The notes under the pieces are model-generated. The model was not told the DNA's origin. It made no database searches and saw only the letters and a program-made list of their open reading frames with translations. Positions 21,135 through 29,573 of a stretch of DNA of 64,000 nt are shown here, piece after piece. The position numbers were made by a program, and so were the translations under genes. Numbering within the stretch: the first letter of the stretch is position 1; each line of letters opens with the position of its first letter. The stretch spans positions 703,501-767,500 of the forward strand of contig JADKDE010000001.1 of NCBI GenBank assembly GCA_016718505.1, written 5' to 3'. Source of the DNA: Saprospiraceae bacterium (GTDB taxonomy: Bacteria > Bacteroidota > Bacteroidia > Chitinophagales > Saprospiraceae).

Positions 21135-21269
21135 CCCAGTGCGTCAGTGGTGGAAGTGGCATCCATCTGGAATAGGCAGATGGATGGTCGCAGCATCGAA
21201 GATGGTGTGACGGAACCCACGTACGACACGACCTGAGTAAGCCTTTAAGGCGAAACGAAGGGGACGCCC
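21135..21269 (+). repeat. Structured intergenic element, copy A
   Basis: Starts CCCAGTGCGTCAG and ends GGGGACGCCC. GCGTC (21141-21145) and GACGC (21263-21267) can form the closing helix. The central conserved block GACGGAACCC is at 21209-21218. Local hairpins: CATCCATCTG/CAGATGGATG, CATC/GATG and GCCTT/AAGGC. It lies between convergent genes, downstream of a terminator. No coding frame is apparent. Confidence 0.75.
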
Positions 21270-21315
21270 GCAATAATATTCTCTAAATAAATTTAAAAGG
21301 TAAAATATGAAGCCG

Positions 21316-21936
21316 TTATTTTTGATTGATATCTGTTTTCACTAGTTGTGAGGAAACATACCCAACTATTTTGAATTTACCAGAGCGGGTTAAGACACAA
21401 GGAAATTTCATAAGATAGGAATAAATTGGTTCGCTTGCGGTTGTAACTTTCGCATGAATATAATACAGCATTGCCATCGAAATCTCCCCAGATTCTCTAT
21501 TGTATTGATCGGATTTGGTAAGACTAATGTTGCTAAATATTGCATTTTTAAGAGTAGGGTGGACCATTTTTTCACTACTACCGATAGATTTATTGGTGAC
21601 AAATGAACCCAATGAGCGAAAGCCGTCGTCTCTTTGGATTTCTTTCCAACCATTTTCAACTGATGACTCGAATTTATTATTAATTTTTCGTCTTTGAGCG
21701 GCGCTGTATTTTCTTTTCCACTCGGAATCTAAAAATAAACGAAGATCCTCTTTGCTAACGATACATTCTGATTTTAGATTTTGTACATCTCCTTCATTGA
21801 GTAATTTACTAAAGTTCTCAACAAAAAGTATAGCCTTAGATTCATCTTCCTGGGATATTTTTTGAGATTGCTGACTGATGCTTGATTGACATTGGAAAAA
21901 GCAAAAGCAACAAAATAAAAACAGTCTAGATGCCAT
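21316..21936 (-). CDS. Secreted protein of unknown function
   Basis: 206 residues. The N-terminus MASRLFLFCCFCFFQCQSS is hydrophobic and Cys-rich and could be a lipoprotein signal with Cys16, but a canonical lipobox is not clear. The remainder is hydrophilic, with alpha-helical stretches (SKAILFVENFSKLLNEGDVQ) and a later beta-rich part (SGEISMAMLYYIHAKV). I do not recognise the family. It stands alone: gap lies 46 bp upstream on the same strand and copy A of the structured element lies beyond its 3' end. Confidence 0.6.
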   Translation of the reverse strand: MASRLFLFCCFCFFQCQSSISQQSQKISQEDESKAILFVENFSKLLNEGDVQNLKSECIVSKEDLRLFLDSEWKRKYSAAQRRKINNKFESSVENGWKEIQRDDGFRSLGSFVTNKSIGSSEKMVHPTLKNAIFSNISLTKSDQYNRESGEISMAMLYYIHAKVTTASEPIYSYLMKFPCVLTRSGKFKIVGYVSSQLVKTDINQK

Positions 21937-21982
21937 AGAACGTTAATTTTGTCAAAAGATAAAGGCCTTTTGAAGGAAAAAA

Positions 21983-22969
21983 TTATAGCAAAAGTGCCAA
22001 ATCGGCAAGTCGTGCAGAATATCCAGCTTCGTTGTCGTACCAGCTAACTACTTTTAGGTTGGTTCCACTAGCGGTCGTAAGCAATGAATCGAAGATGGAG
22101 GAGTATTTAATGCCCACTATATCCGAGCTAACAAGTGGTGACTCGCTATACAAGAAAACATTTTTCATGCGGCCTAGGGCAGCTTCTTTATAAATGGCGT
22201 TAACTTCCTCTTTGGTAACTGGTTTTTCTGTTACACAACTTAATTCTACGATAGACCCAGTGATGATCGGAACCCGATAAGACATGGCAGACATTTTGTC
22301 TTTGATACCTGGGACGACGAGGCCTGCAGCTTTGGCAGCACCAGTGGTCGTAGGTATGATATTGACAGCCGCTGCACGAGCCCTTCTAAGGTCCTTGTGA
22401 GGAGAGTCTTGGAGTCTTTGGTCTTGTGTGTAAGCGTGGATGGTCACCATCGCTCCTGATACGAAGCCCCAGTTGTCGCAAATGACTTTGGCTAAAGGCG
22501 CAAGGCAATTGGTGGTGCAAGAAGCGTTGGAAAAAATCTGGTTTGATCTATCTATTTGGTCTTCATTGACACCCATCACTATGGTCTGAATGTCCGTGCT
22601 ATCTGCAGGAGCAGAGATAATCACGTATTTAGCACCGGCTGTGATATGAGCGGAAGCCTTTTCTTTGGAAGTAAAAAGCCCAGTACATTCAAGGACAACA
22701 TCTACCTTCAAATCAGCCCAAGGGAGAGTTGCAGGGTCTTTGATGGAAAAGGCGTGTATTTTTTTACCATCGATGGAGATGGAGTTATCGTCATAATCTA
22801 CTTTATTGTCTAAAACTCCTTGAGCAGAGTCGAATCTAAGTAAGTGAGCCAATGTACGGTTGTCTGTCAAATCATTAATGGCTACAACTTCTACGTCTTT
22901 CATGCCAATAAGATTACGAAAAGTAAGTCTTCCAATTCTACCAAAACCGTTAATTGCAATACGTTTCAT
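21983..22969 (-). CDS. gap: Glyceraldehyde-3-phosphate dehydrogenase, type I
   Basis: Converts glyceraldehyde-3-phosphate, phosphate and NAD+ to 1,3-bisphosphoglycerate in glycolysis. The 328-residue protein has the N-terminal Rossmann motif INGFGRIGRLTFRNL and the catalytic segment SNASCTTNCLAPL with the nucleophile Cys near residue 150. A His follows in VTIHAYTQDQ, and the C-terminus has the family signature VSWYDNEAGYSARLADL. Asp in AINDL (about residue 32) favours NAD+ over NADP+. A TATCTTTG box on the minus strand (23047-23054) lies about 80 nt upstream of the ATG, with a poorly spaced -33. It would also process the glyceraldehyde-3-phosphate made by the DeoC operon at 53-58 kb. Confidence 0.95.
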   Translation of the reverse strand: MKRIAINGFGRIGRLTFRNLIGMKDVEVVAINDLTDNRTLAHLLRFDSAQGVLDNKVDYDDNSISIDGKKIHAFSIKDPATLPWADLKVDVVLECTGLFTSKEKASAHITAGAKYVIISAPADSTDIQTIVMGVNEDQIDRSNQIFSNASCTTNCLAPLAKVICDNWGFVSGAMVTIHAYTQDQRLQDSPHKDLRRARAAAVNIIPTTTGAAKAAGLVVPGIKDKMSAMSYRVPIITGSIVELSCVTEKPVTKEEVNAIYKEAALGRMKNVFLYSESPLVSSDIVGIKYSSIFDSLLTTASGTNLKVVSWYDNEAGYSARLADLALLL

Positions 22970-23111
22970 TCAAAAATTTTTAATTAGACAAAAAAAATTA
23001 CCCTTAGTGTATAAAGGACAATAACTAAAGATTTAACAACGGGATGCAAAGATAGTTCAAAATTTAAACAAATTAGCTGACTAAATATTTTTATAAAAAA
23101 AGTAAATAAGT

Positions 23112-23143
23112 TTTGGTTAGAAAATAATTTAATCGTAGTTTTG
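23112..23143 (+). promoter_or_regulatory. Promoter of the tRNA-Glu gene
   Basis: TTTG at 23112-23115 and TAGTTTTG at 23136-23143 are 20 nt apart, a full match to the Bacteroidota housekeeping consensus, and end 30 nt before the mature tRNA. Confidence 0.75.
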
Positions 23144-23173
23144 CCCTGCTTTTGACGAAAGGCGAAAAAAGAT

Positions 23174-23248
23174 GGCTCGTTCGTCTATCGGTTAGGACTC
23201 AAGGTTTTCATCCTTGCAAGAGGGGTTCGACTCCCCTACGAGCTACCA
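23174..23248 (+). tRNA. tRNA-Glu (anticodon TTC)
   Basis: Full cloverleaf of 75 nt with encoded CCA. The acceptor stem is GGCTCGT with ACGAGCT (first pair G-T). The anticodon stem CAAGG/CCTTG encloses TTTTCAT, so the anticodon is TTC. The T arm AGGGG-TTCGACT-CCCCT contains the TTCGA motif. Confidence 0.97.
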
Positions 23249-23275
23249 AGCCCTGATTTTTTCAGGGCTTTTTTA
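23249..23275 (+). terminator. Terminator of tRNA-Glu
   Basis: AGCCCTGA pairs with TCAGGGCT around a T-rich loop and is followed by TTTTT. It begins at the base after the CCA end and overlaps by a few bases the stop of the convergent M23 gene. Confidence 0.9.
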
Positions 23276-23908
23276 TTGGAATAAATATTGGTGGGGATCC
23301 AAAACCTGAGTCTTGTAATAAGCTAAATCTACCTCAGAGCAAACCCCTGGGTAATCCCCAAAATGATCTTTTATGTCCAGAATAACCTGAATGTGCAAAT
23401 GCGGAGGCCAGCCGCCGTTGTCGTCTCGATTTCCTAGATGACCAATGGTCATACCTTTTTTTACAGGCATCCCAACCTCGATATGTACCAAATCTTTTTT
23501 GGATAAATGCCCAAATAGAATGTACTGGCCATCATTAAGTGTTTCGTTGTAGGTTATGATGGTAGCTCCATAGTCTTGAATTCCACCATTGAAGGCAAAA
23601 GAATGAATGATGCCATCGAATGGCATGGAAATCGGGGTGTCAGAAGGAGCCCAAATGTCGATTCCAAGATGAATATTTCGTTCTTTCTCAGATGAATTAA
23701 AGTGAGGGCTGCTCTGATAAATGGACCTTTTTTCTAGAAAACCGCCAATACCCAATGGCTTTTTAGCCACGGATAATTGCTTGTTGATATAATGCTCTAG
23801 ACTTTCGTAAGTGTCAAGAATCAAATTTTGCTGTGAGATCCAGTCTATACTTAAATCGATGGGTGCAAAATCGGTTTCAGTAAAATTTTGTAATAATAGA
23901 GAATTCAA
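23273..23908 (-). CDS. M23-family metallopeptidase
   Basis: 211 residues with the LytM/M23 zinc-peptidase core: HLGIDIWAPSDTPI supplies His and Asp ligands (HxxxD), GHLSKKDLVHIEVGMPVKKG is the usual middle segment, and PPHLHIQ supplies the HxH pair. Peptidases of this family cut peptide cross-links in peptidoglycan. No signal peptide or membrane segment is visible (N-terminus MNSLLLQNFTETDFAPIDLS), so it may be cytoplasmic or act on another substrate. The preceding lipoprotein methyltransferase gene ends 3 bp before this gene starts, so both are co-transcribed. Confidence 0.85.
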   Translation of the reverse strand: MNSLLLQNFTETDFAPIDLSIDWISQQNLILDTYESLEHYINKQLSVAKKPLGIGGFLEKRSIYQSSPHFNSSEKERNIHLGIDIWAPSDTPISMPFDGIIHSFAFNGGIQDYGATIITYNETLNDGQYILFGHLSKKDLVHIEVGMPVKKGMTIGHLGNRDDNGGWPPHLHIQVILDIKDHFGDYPGVCSEVDLAYYKTQVLDPHQYLFQ

Positions 23909-23911
23909 AAA

Positions 23912-24580
23912 TTAAGGCTTTTTTGCTTTTAGGATATATTGATAATCCAAGGAGGTGTCATCAACAGATTCGATGATAAATCCTGCTTTTGAAATTTCGT
24001 TTTCAACGGTATAAATATCCAACCGTTGTTCCATTGGAGGTCCGAGTGGGGTGGTCTTGGTTTTATAATCTACGATCAAAAGTGTACCATTTTTTTTCAA
24101 ATTTTTCAGCACTTTAGTGAAGTAGGCTGTTCTATTGGAAATTAAGCTGTAAGTATTGACGCAAAGGATAATGTCGGCTTCATTCTCACCCAATTGTGCT
24201 TGATATGTTGGGGTTAATCTTGTGATGAGTCTTGCTTGATCAGTTTCTGGAAGATTCTTTTTAAGGCTATCGATGATATAAATGGCTCTTTTGTCGATGT
24301 CCAGAGCTATGACTTTTTCCGCTTTGGTCAATAATCTAAAGGCAAAGTATCCCGTACCTGCGCCGAGATCTGCTACCGTTTTACCCTTTAGGTCTCCCAG
24401 CATATTGACTACTAATTCGGGCTTTTGCCAAACGACACGATCGGGGCTGTCTTGAACTTCGTGTATGGACTCAAGGGCAGATTCGCTTTGGGTATTAACA
24501 TAAGAAGTAGAAGAAGACTGCTTACATTGAGTTAGAAGTAAGGAAATGATAGCTAAAGTATAAGTAAACCGAAAAATCAA
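23912..24580 (-). CDS. Exported SAM-dependent methyltransferase-like lipoprotein
   Basis: 222 residues. The N-terminus MIFRFTYTLAIISLLLTQCK has a hydrophobic core ending in a Cys, consistent with a lipoprotein signal (lipobox LTQC). The rest is a class I methyltransferase: motif I VADLGAGTGYFAFRL near residue 70, an acidic residue in VIALDIDKRA, and motif IV-like ADIILCVNTYSL. S-adenosylmethionine is not expected in the periplasm, so either the signal is not used or the domain has a different role. It is 3 bp upstream of the M23 peptidase gene. Function beyond the fold is unknown. Confidence 0.75.
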   Translation of the reverse strand: MIFRFTYTLAIISLLLTQCKQSSSTSYVNTQSESALESIHEVQDSPDRVVWQKPELVVNMLGDLKGKTVADLGAGTGYFAFRLLTKAEKVIALDIDKRAIYIIDSLKKNLPETDQARLITRLTPTYQAQLGENEADIILCVNTYSLISNRTAYFTKVLKNLKKNGTLLIVDYKTKTTPLGPPMEQRLDIYTVENEISKAGFIIESVDDTSLDYQYILKAKKP

Positions 24581-24678
24581 AGTTCTGTTTTTTAGTCTGT
24601 CAAACCTACTAAAATTTGCTAAGAAATAAAAATATTTGGTTATTCAAATCTGAGGAACAACCAATCCCTTCAAATCTA

Positions 24679-25863
24679 TCATCTCAGACGATAAATCAAC
24701 CCAATACTAGATTTTTGACTAAAGGGGCTTGGGTAGAAAGCGGTTTTGCTGCGAATATCGAAGAAATGGCTAGTCTGAATGGCCCAAGTTTTATCTATCC
24801 TATATTCTATACCAACGAAGGGATTTAAACGAATCCTATCGAATATTTCTAGATCAACGTTTTCAGATGGACCTTTCAGATTATTTTCTGTGAATTTACC
24901 TCTTGCATTGATTAAAAAATTGGATTCGATCCCAGAGAATAAAGAAAAACTTGGGGCAATCTTATATTTTAAATTGACGGACAGCAATCCATAGTGTGTA
25001 TTGAGCAATTGAAGTTCTTTTCCAGAAGATAAAGACAAGGCGTAATCGACAAAATGTATAAGATAGCCCAAACCCACCCCAGCGGATAGACTTTGGTTCA
25101 GACGCCACTGCCCATTTAATGATATAAATCCGAAAATATTTTTGTTTTGGGTAAAGTCAAGACCAGTACCGACTTGTCCCGAAAAAATAAAGTTCTTGGG
25201 AGGAGTATGTGAACAGATTAATTCAAAGCCCTCGATACCAGACATCGAAAGTCTTGAAATGCTCAAATCAGGGGTATCAATATGTAAGGGTTTTAACAAA
25301 TTAGAAGGTAAACTCGCTAAAATTGGCGTGTTGCTTTTCATTTGCGTGGCGAGATACTCCGTGTGGTTATTGATTTCATCCGATTTGACACCTTGGGTAT
25401 TATTCAATGATGTATTGTTTTTTTCTACCCAAAGTTCGCCTTTGGTAGCAGTCAAGGACACGGGAGGGGTATTGTTGACCGTCCTATTAGCAGTGTTTTT
25501 GGATGGTGTAACGCTGATATTTGTGATGTCAGGTTTTGCTGCGTCGTTGGTTTGTTGCTGCGTTATAGTTGCAAGATTAGAAACCGTAGGCTGAGGATTA
25601 TTAGCAATGCTTTTTGAGGTTACTACGGTTTTGTTTGAGTTTGTATTTTCTGAAAAGTTTGATGTATTTGAGCCAGCTTTATTCATGTACCAAAGACTAC
25701 CTAATGCAAGGATAATTGCACAAGCCGAAGCAGACCAAATCCAAAATAAAGGTTTTTGTTTTTCTTCTTGTAGGGGCATATATTCATCGAGTATGGACGA
25801 CATATTCTGCCAAGCCAAGTCTTCGAAAGATTTATTTGTATGTAGATTATTTTTCATAGGCAA
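24679..25863 (-). CDS. Putative anti-sigma factor with outer-membrane barrel-like C-terminus (second copy of the design)
   Basis: 394 residues. A short cytoplasmic start (KSFEDLAWQNMSSILDEYMP), one membrane segment near residues 42-60 (FWIWSASACAIILALGSLWY), an Asn/Thr/Ser-rich linker of about 130 residues, and a C-terminal part of amphipathic strands ending FSQKSSIGLIYRLR. This is the same architecture as the protein at 5516-6865, with little direct similarity in the linker. Its first codons overlap the end of the ECF sigma gene (25847-26410) by up to 17 bp, so translation is coupled. Inference: membrane control of that sigma factor. Start may be 25863 or the second Met at 25857. Confidence 0.6.
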   Translation of the reverse strand: MPMKNNLHTNKSFEDLAWQNMSSILDEYMPLQEEKQKPLFWIWSASACAIILALGSLWYMNKAGSNTSNFSENTNSNKTVVTSKSIANNPQPTVSNLATITQQQTNDAAKPDITNISVTPSKNTANRTVNNTPPVSLTATKGELWVEKNNTSLNNTQGVKSDEINNHTEYLATQMKSNTPILASLPSNLLKPLHIDTPDLSISRLSMSGIEGFELICSHTPPKNFIFSGQVGTGLDFTQNKNIFGFISLNGQWRLNQSLSAGVGLGYLIHFVDYALSLSSGKELQLLNTHYGLLSVNLKYKIAPSFSLFSGIESNFLINARGKFTENNLKGPSENVDLEIFDRIRLNPFVGIEYRIDKTWAIQTSHFFDIRSKTAFYPSPFSQKSSIGLIYRLR

Positions 25864-26410
25864 TGTTGTTAATTCCTTGGTTGGTTAAAATTTTTGTCAA
25901 TTTCGTTCTAGCTTCTGAGACATGCCACTTGGATGTCCCTTCTGAAATGCCTAGTTTTTCACTAATTTCTCTATGTGTGAATCCATCGATTGCATAAAGT
26001 TTGAAAGCAGCTTTTGTAGCTTGAGGCAAAACCTCTACGATTTTTAATAAATCATTTTCAAATAAATATTGCTCACCATCTGCATTAACTTTTTCTACCT
26101 CTGGACTTAATTCTACTATATCGTATTTATTTCTATTTTTTATTTTAAAGAAATCTGCCATTGAATGATAGACACATTTCCTGATCCAACCTTCTAAAGA
26201 ACCGGCAAATTGAAAAGTGTGTATATTTTTAAAAACCTTTAGAAAGCCATTATTCAAAATACTCATTATTTCATCGTCGTCATCTGTGTATCTTTTGACC
26301 ATTTTGAGCATTGTCTGAAAATATTTTCTATAGAGAAATTCCTGCATCTTTCTGTTATTTGAGACACAGGCATTCACCATTTCTTGTTCACTATATTTTT
26401 CTACATTCAT
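25847..26410 (-). CDS. ECF-family RNA polymerase sigma-70 factor
   Basis: 187 residues with regions 2 and 4 only. Region 2: DDDEIMSILNNGFLKVFKNI and FAGSLEGWIRKCVYHSMADF. Region 4: IDGFTHREISEKLGISEGTS, the helix-turn-helix contacting the -35 region. Together with the overlapping downstream membrane protein it forms the second sigma/anti-sigma-barrel pair in this window. Downstream targets are unknown. No clear promoter is visible upstream. Confidence 0.9.
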   Translation of the reverse strand: MNVEKYSEQEMVNACVSNNRKMQEFLYRKYFQTMLKMVKRYTDDDDEIMSILNNGFLKVFKNIHTFQFAGSLEGWIRKCVYHSMADFFKIKNRNKYDIVELSPEVEKVNADGEQYLFENDLLKIVEVLPQATKAAFKLYAIDGFTHREISEKLGISEGTSKWHVSEARTKLTKILTNQGINNIAYEK

Positions 26411-26734
26411 GCGTATTAGTCACCGTAATCTGTTGAAGAAAAAAACTTTAATTAAAATTACTATTTTTTTGCCAAAACAATGTCATAATAAATCTTTTGA
26501 TTTAAGTGCTATGAAGGAGTAAAATAAAGTTTAAGGGGTTATCGGGTGGTCCTAGTAAGTCAAAAAAATAAGAGAATCCAAAAAATTAGTCGTTTCTAAC
26601 TTTATGAATTCCCTTATTTCAATACTAAGTTCATTTTCTTCGTCAAAATTGCTATACACCTAAAGACGACAACTCAGTATATAATGGTTGGGTAAAATGA
26701 AATTATTTTTTATAAAAAGCAGAAAACCACATTT
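26411..26734 (-). other. 324-bp AT-rich intergenic region
   Basis: Lies upstream of the ECF sigma gene and downstream of the acyl-CoA synthetase stop. I see no open frame, convincing hairpin or TAnnTTTG promoter on the sigma strand. An ECF-type promoter recognised by the sigma factor itself would not be visible to me. Confidence 0.4.
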
Positions 26735-28555
26735 TTAAGCATAAATATTGTCGATGATATTTTTGTATTTACTGAGTAAGACCCTTCGTTTTAATTTCAT
26801 CGTAGGAGTGAGCTCAGCCTCTGTACCATCTGATTTGTTGAATTCCCAAGTATCAGGTACCAGTACGAATTTTTTGATTTGTTCTACGTGGCCAAAATGA
26901 GGATTTATCTCGTCTATGATGGATTGAAATTTTTCGATGACTTTAGGGTGAGAAACCATTTCTTGAAATGAATTGGATTCGATTTCGTGTTCTTTGCACC
27001 AACTATGTAAGGCATCGTGGGCAGGAGCGATGATTACACTGACGAATTTTTGGTTATCTCCAATCAAAATGGCTTGTTCTATAAGAAAGTTTTCTCTTAA
27101 ACTGCTTTCGATGGGAGCTGGTGCGACGTATTTTCCACCCGAGGTTTTAAAAAGTTCTTTTTTGCGGTCCGTTATTTTTAGGAAATTTTTGCCATTTGGT
27201 CCTATGATTATTTTACCAATATCCCCTGTTCTAATCCATGTCTTTCCATTGATCTCAGTTAATATTTCAGCAGTTTTCTCAGGTTGTTTGTAGTATCCTT
27301 GCATTGTGTTTGGGCCTGAAGATAAGATTTCCCCTTCATCAGCGTTGTAACTCTTGTCGCTCGTATCTATCATAAACTCTACTTGATTGAAAGCATATCC
27401 TACCGTACCTAAAAGAGCCCCACCTTTTTCAAATCTATTGAAAGTAATGCCTGGTGATGTTTCAGTGAGACCGTAACCTTCACGAACTGGAATCCCTGCG
27501 GCGGAGAACACTTTGGCTATTTTGACTGGTAAAGGTGATGCCCCTACAAGAATTCCTTTGACATTGCCTCCTAGAGCTTCACGCCATTTTGAAAATATCA
27601 ATTTATCGGCTACGATTCTTTTTAATTTTTCTAAACCTTTGTACTCTTTGTCATATTCGTAATCGTCTGTCAAGGATAATGCCCAAAAGAACAAGGTTTT
27701 TTTAATACCAGTCAGCGCCAAACCTTTGCTGTATATTTTCTCATAAACTTTCTCTAAAAGCCTAGGTACACAAGAGAAAAAATTGGGTTTTACGGCCGCT
27801 AAATCACCAGACTCACCACCGAGGTTGTCCACTCCTGTAAAAGTGACCACGATAGATCGCCCTAAATAACAATAAATCACAGCTTTTTCGAATATGTGGC
27901 AGAGTGGTAAAAAACTGATAGCTCTTTCACCAGAACTGATGGGCAAAAGTTGTTGGACAGCCTTAATATTGCTGACTATATTAGAATGGCTCAAAACGAC
28001 TCCTTTAGGATTGCCAGTAGTCCCTGAAGTATAGATGATGGTAGCTATATCGCTGGTTTTTACTTGGTTTATGTTCTCAGACAGATCAATTTCTGGACTC
28101 AAAATATCTTCCCAAAAAGGCAATTCACTGTTTCTGTCAAAAGCATAAACTTCGATTAAATTCGGCAATTTGGGGCGAATTGCTTTGACTCTCTCACAGA
28201 TATTGAGGTAATCAGTAAAACAATAAATGATATCGGCATCCTGAAAAATAAATTCATATTCTCTTTCACTCAATGTAGGATATAAGGGCACAGTAATGGC
28301 GCCCACTTGTTGAATTCCAATGTCGGCTATAATCCACTCTGGTCTATTTTGATTGATTATTAACGCTATTTTATCACCTTTTTTAACACCAAGTTTTAAT
28401 AAACCAGCAGAAAATTGATTGGCTTTGGCAATAATTTCTTGTGTGGTAAAACTGGCCTTAGTTCCGTCTTTGTACCGAACGCTAAGAGATTCCGTCAAAG
28501 GATGATTAGATGCTTGAAAATGTAGAAAATCAAATAGTCGTGTGATTTCAGCCAT
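26735..28555 (-). CDS. Long-chain acyl-CoA synthetase (AMP-forming)
   Basis: 606-residue member of the adenylate-forming superfamily, activating a fatty acid with ATP and CoA. Motifs in order: P-loop TIIYTSGTTGNPKGVVLS near residue 175, GYGLTETSPG near 355, TGDIGKI near 440 and ITDRKKELFKTSGGKYVAP near 460, with the catalytic Lys region at the C-terminus. The length and LTETSPG/KTSGGK pattern fit the FadD15-type synthetases common in Bacteroidota. It is the last gene of a minus-strand series; the MerR gene is 53 bp upstream. A possible TATATTTG box (minus strand, 28577-28584) precedes the ATG. Confidence 0.92.
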   Translation of the reverse strand: MAEITRLFDFLHFQASNHPLTESLSVRYKDGTKASFTTQEIIAKANQFSAGLLKLGVKKGDKIALIINQNRPEWIIADIGIQQVGAITVPLYPTLSEREYEFIFQDADIIYCFTDYLNICERVKAIRPKLPNLIEVYAFDRNSELPFWEDILSPEIDLSENINQVKTSDIATIIYTSGTTGNPKGVVLSHSNIVSNIKAVQQLLPISSGERAISFLPLCHIFEKAVIYCYLGRSIVVTFTGVDNLGGESGDLAAVKPNFFSCVPRLLEKVYEKIYSKGLALTGIKKTLFFWALSLTDDYEYDKEYKGLEKLKRIVADKLIFSKWREALGGNVKGILVGASPLPVKIAKVFSAAGIPVREGYGLTETSPGITFNRFEKGGALLGTVGYAFNQVEFMIDTSDKSYNADEGEILSSGPNTMQGYYKQPEKTAEILTEINGKTWIRTGDIGKIIIGPNGKNFLKITDRKKELFKTSGGKYVAPAPIESSLRENFLIEQAILIGDNQKFVSVIIAPAHDALHSWCKEHEIESNSFQEMVSHPKVIEKFQSIIDEINPHFGHVEQIKKFVLVPDTWEFNKSDGTEAELTPTMKLKRRVLLSKYKNIIDNIYA

Positions 28556-28608
28556 TATGGATATTTATTTAAAATCCAAATATACCAAAGGAAGGATAAA
28601 TAAATGTA

Positions 28609-29568
28609 CTAACGATTGAAAATAGTAGATTTTTTTAGATCATTGTTTGAAATAAAATTCATCAAAGGCTCCAGGCTATCGAAACAATGGCAATTGGAAA
28701 TTTTTTGTATAGGATGGTACATGATTTGCAAGCCCGAAACAATGACATTCGACTCTTGGAAAATGTTACATAGCTCATCTACATAATTTTGAAAACTGAT
28801 GCTCGGGTCATTCCATTCAGAAACAATGGTAATCATATTTTTAGGACAAAATATTTTTTTCAAATCCCTCAAATCATCTAGGCTAACGCCAGCGCCTAGA
28901 TTAATAACATTGTATTTTTTTAATTTTAATAAATAATGAATAAAAAGCAAACTTAATTCTTGTGATTCACCTAAGGGTAAAAATAACAATATCTTAGAGT
29001 GATCTCTCGAAAGACACGCTGGGATTTTGTCTATCTCAGCATAAAGTTTTTGCTTGAATAAGGTGGAAATATACATTTCTTGGACTGTGTTAATACTTCC
29101 CGTGAGCCACAATAGATGCAATTTTTCTAAAAAAGGCAGAATCAGGTTTTTCATGGTTATTTCAAAGCCATATTTGCACGAATGGCTATCTAAGATAGAA
29201 TTGAACTTAGTCTCGTCCATGTCAATCACGGACAAAGTCAATGTTTCCATTTTGGTATCTAAAGTCTCGGTTTGAGTGGATAGAGAACACACCTTTTCAA
29301 AAATTGCTTCATCGCTCATTTCAGCTATTTTAGAAATTTTATATCCTAATTTATTGAGTAAAGCAATATTTAGGATTTTTTTTAGATCTTCATCTCTATA
29401 AAATCTAATGTTGGATTGAGTTCGCTCTGGAGTGAGCAAGTTGTACCTCTTCTCCCAAATACGCAATGTATGGGCCTTGATACCAGAAACTTTTTCTAGG
29501 TCAGCTATCGAATAAATGGACAATTTGTTTATGTTGTTTAATCTTTTATTAAACAAACTAGGACACAC
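28609..29568 (-). CDS. MerR-family regulator with degenerate B12-binding-like domain
   Basis: Up to 319 residues. The N-terminal winged helix is typical of MerR/CarH proteins (YSIADLEKVSGIKAHTLRIW, EKRYNLLTPERTQSNIRFYR). A four-helix middle domain and a Rossmann-like C-terminal domain follow, as in CarH/LitR regulators that bind adenosylcobalamin. The expected His of the ExxH/DxHxxG cobalamin motif is missing: the site reads PLGESQELSLLF, with Gln where related proteins have His. The start shown is GTG; a TTG at 29523 gives the usual N-terminus SIYSIADLEK and may be the true start. The M14 peptidase gene lies 5 bp upstream on the same strand, so they may share a transcript. Confidence 0.8.
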   Translation of the reverse strand: MCPSLFNKRLNNINKLSIYSIADLEKVSGIKAHTLRIWEKRYNLLTPERTQSNIRFYRDEDLKKILNIALLNKLGYKISKIAEMSDEAIFEKVCSLSTQTETLDTKMETLTLSVIDMDETKFNSILDSHSCKYGFEITMKNLILPFLEKLHLLWLTGSINTVQEMYISTLFKQKLYAEIDKIPACLSRDHSKILLFLPLGESQELSLLFIHYLLKLKKYNVINLGAGVSLDDLRDLKKIFCPKNMITIVSEWNDPSISFQNYVDELCNIFQESNVIVSGLQIMYHPIQKISNCHCFDSLEPLMNFISNNDLKKSTIFNR

Positions 29569-29573
29569 AAGGT

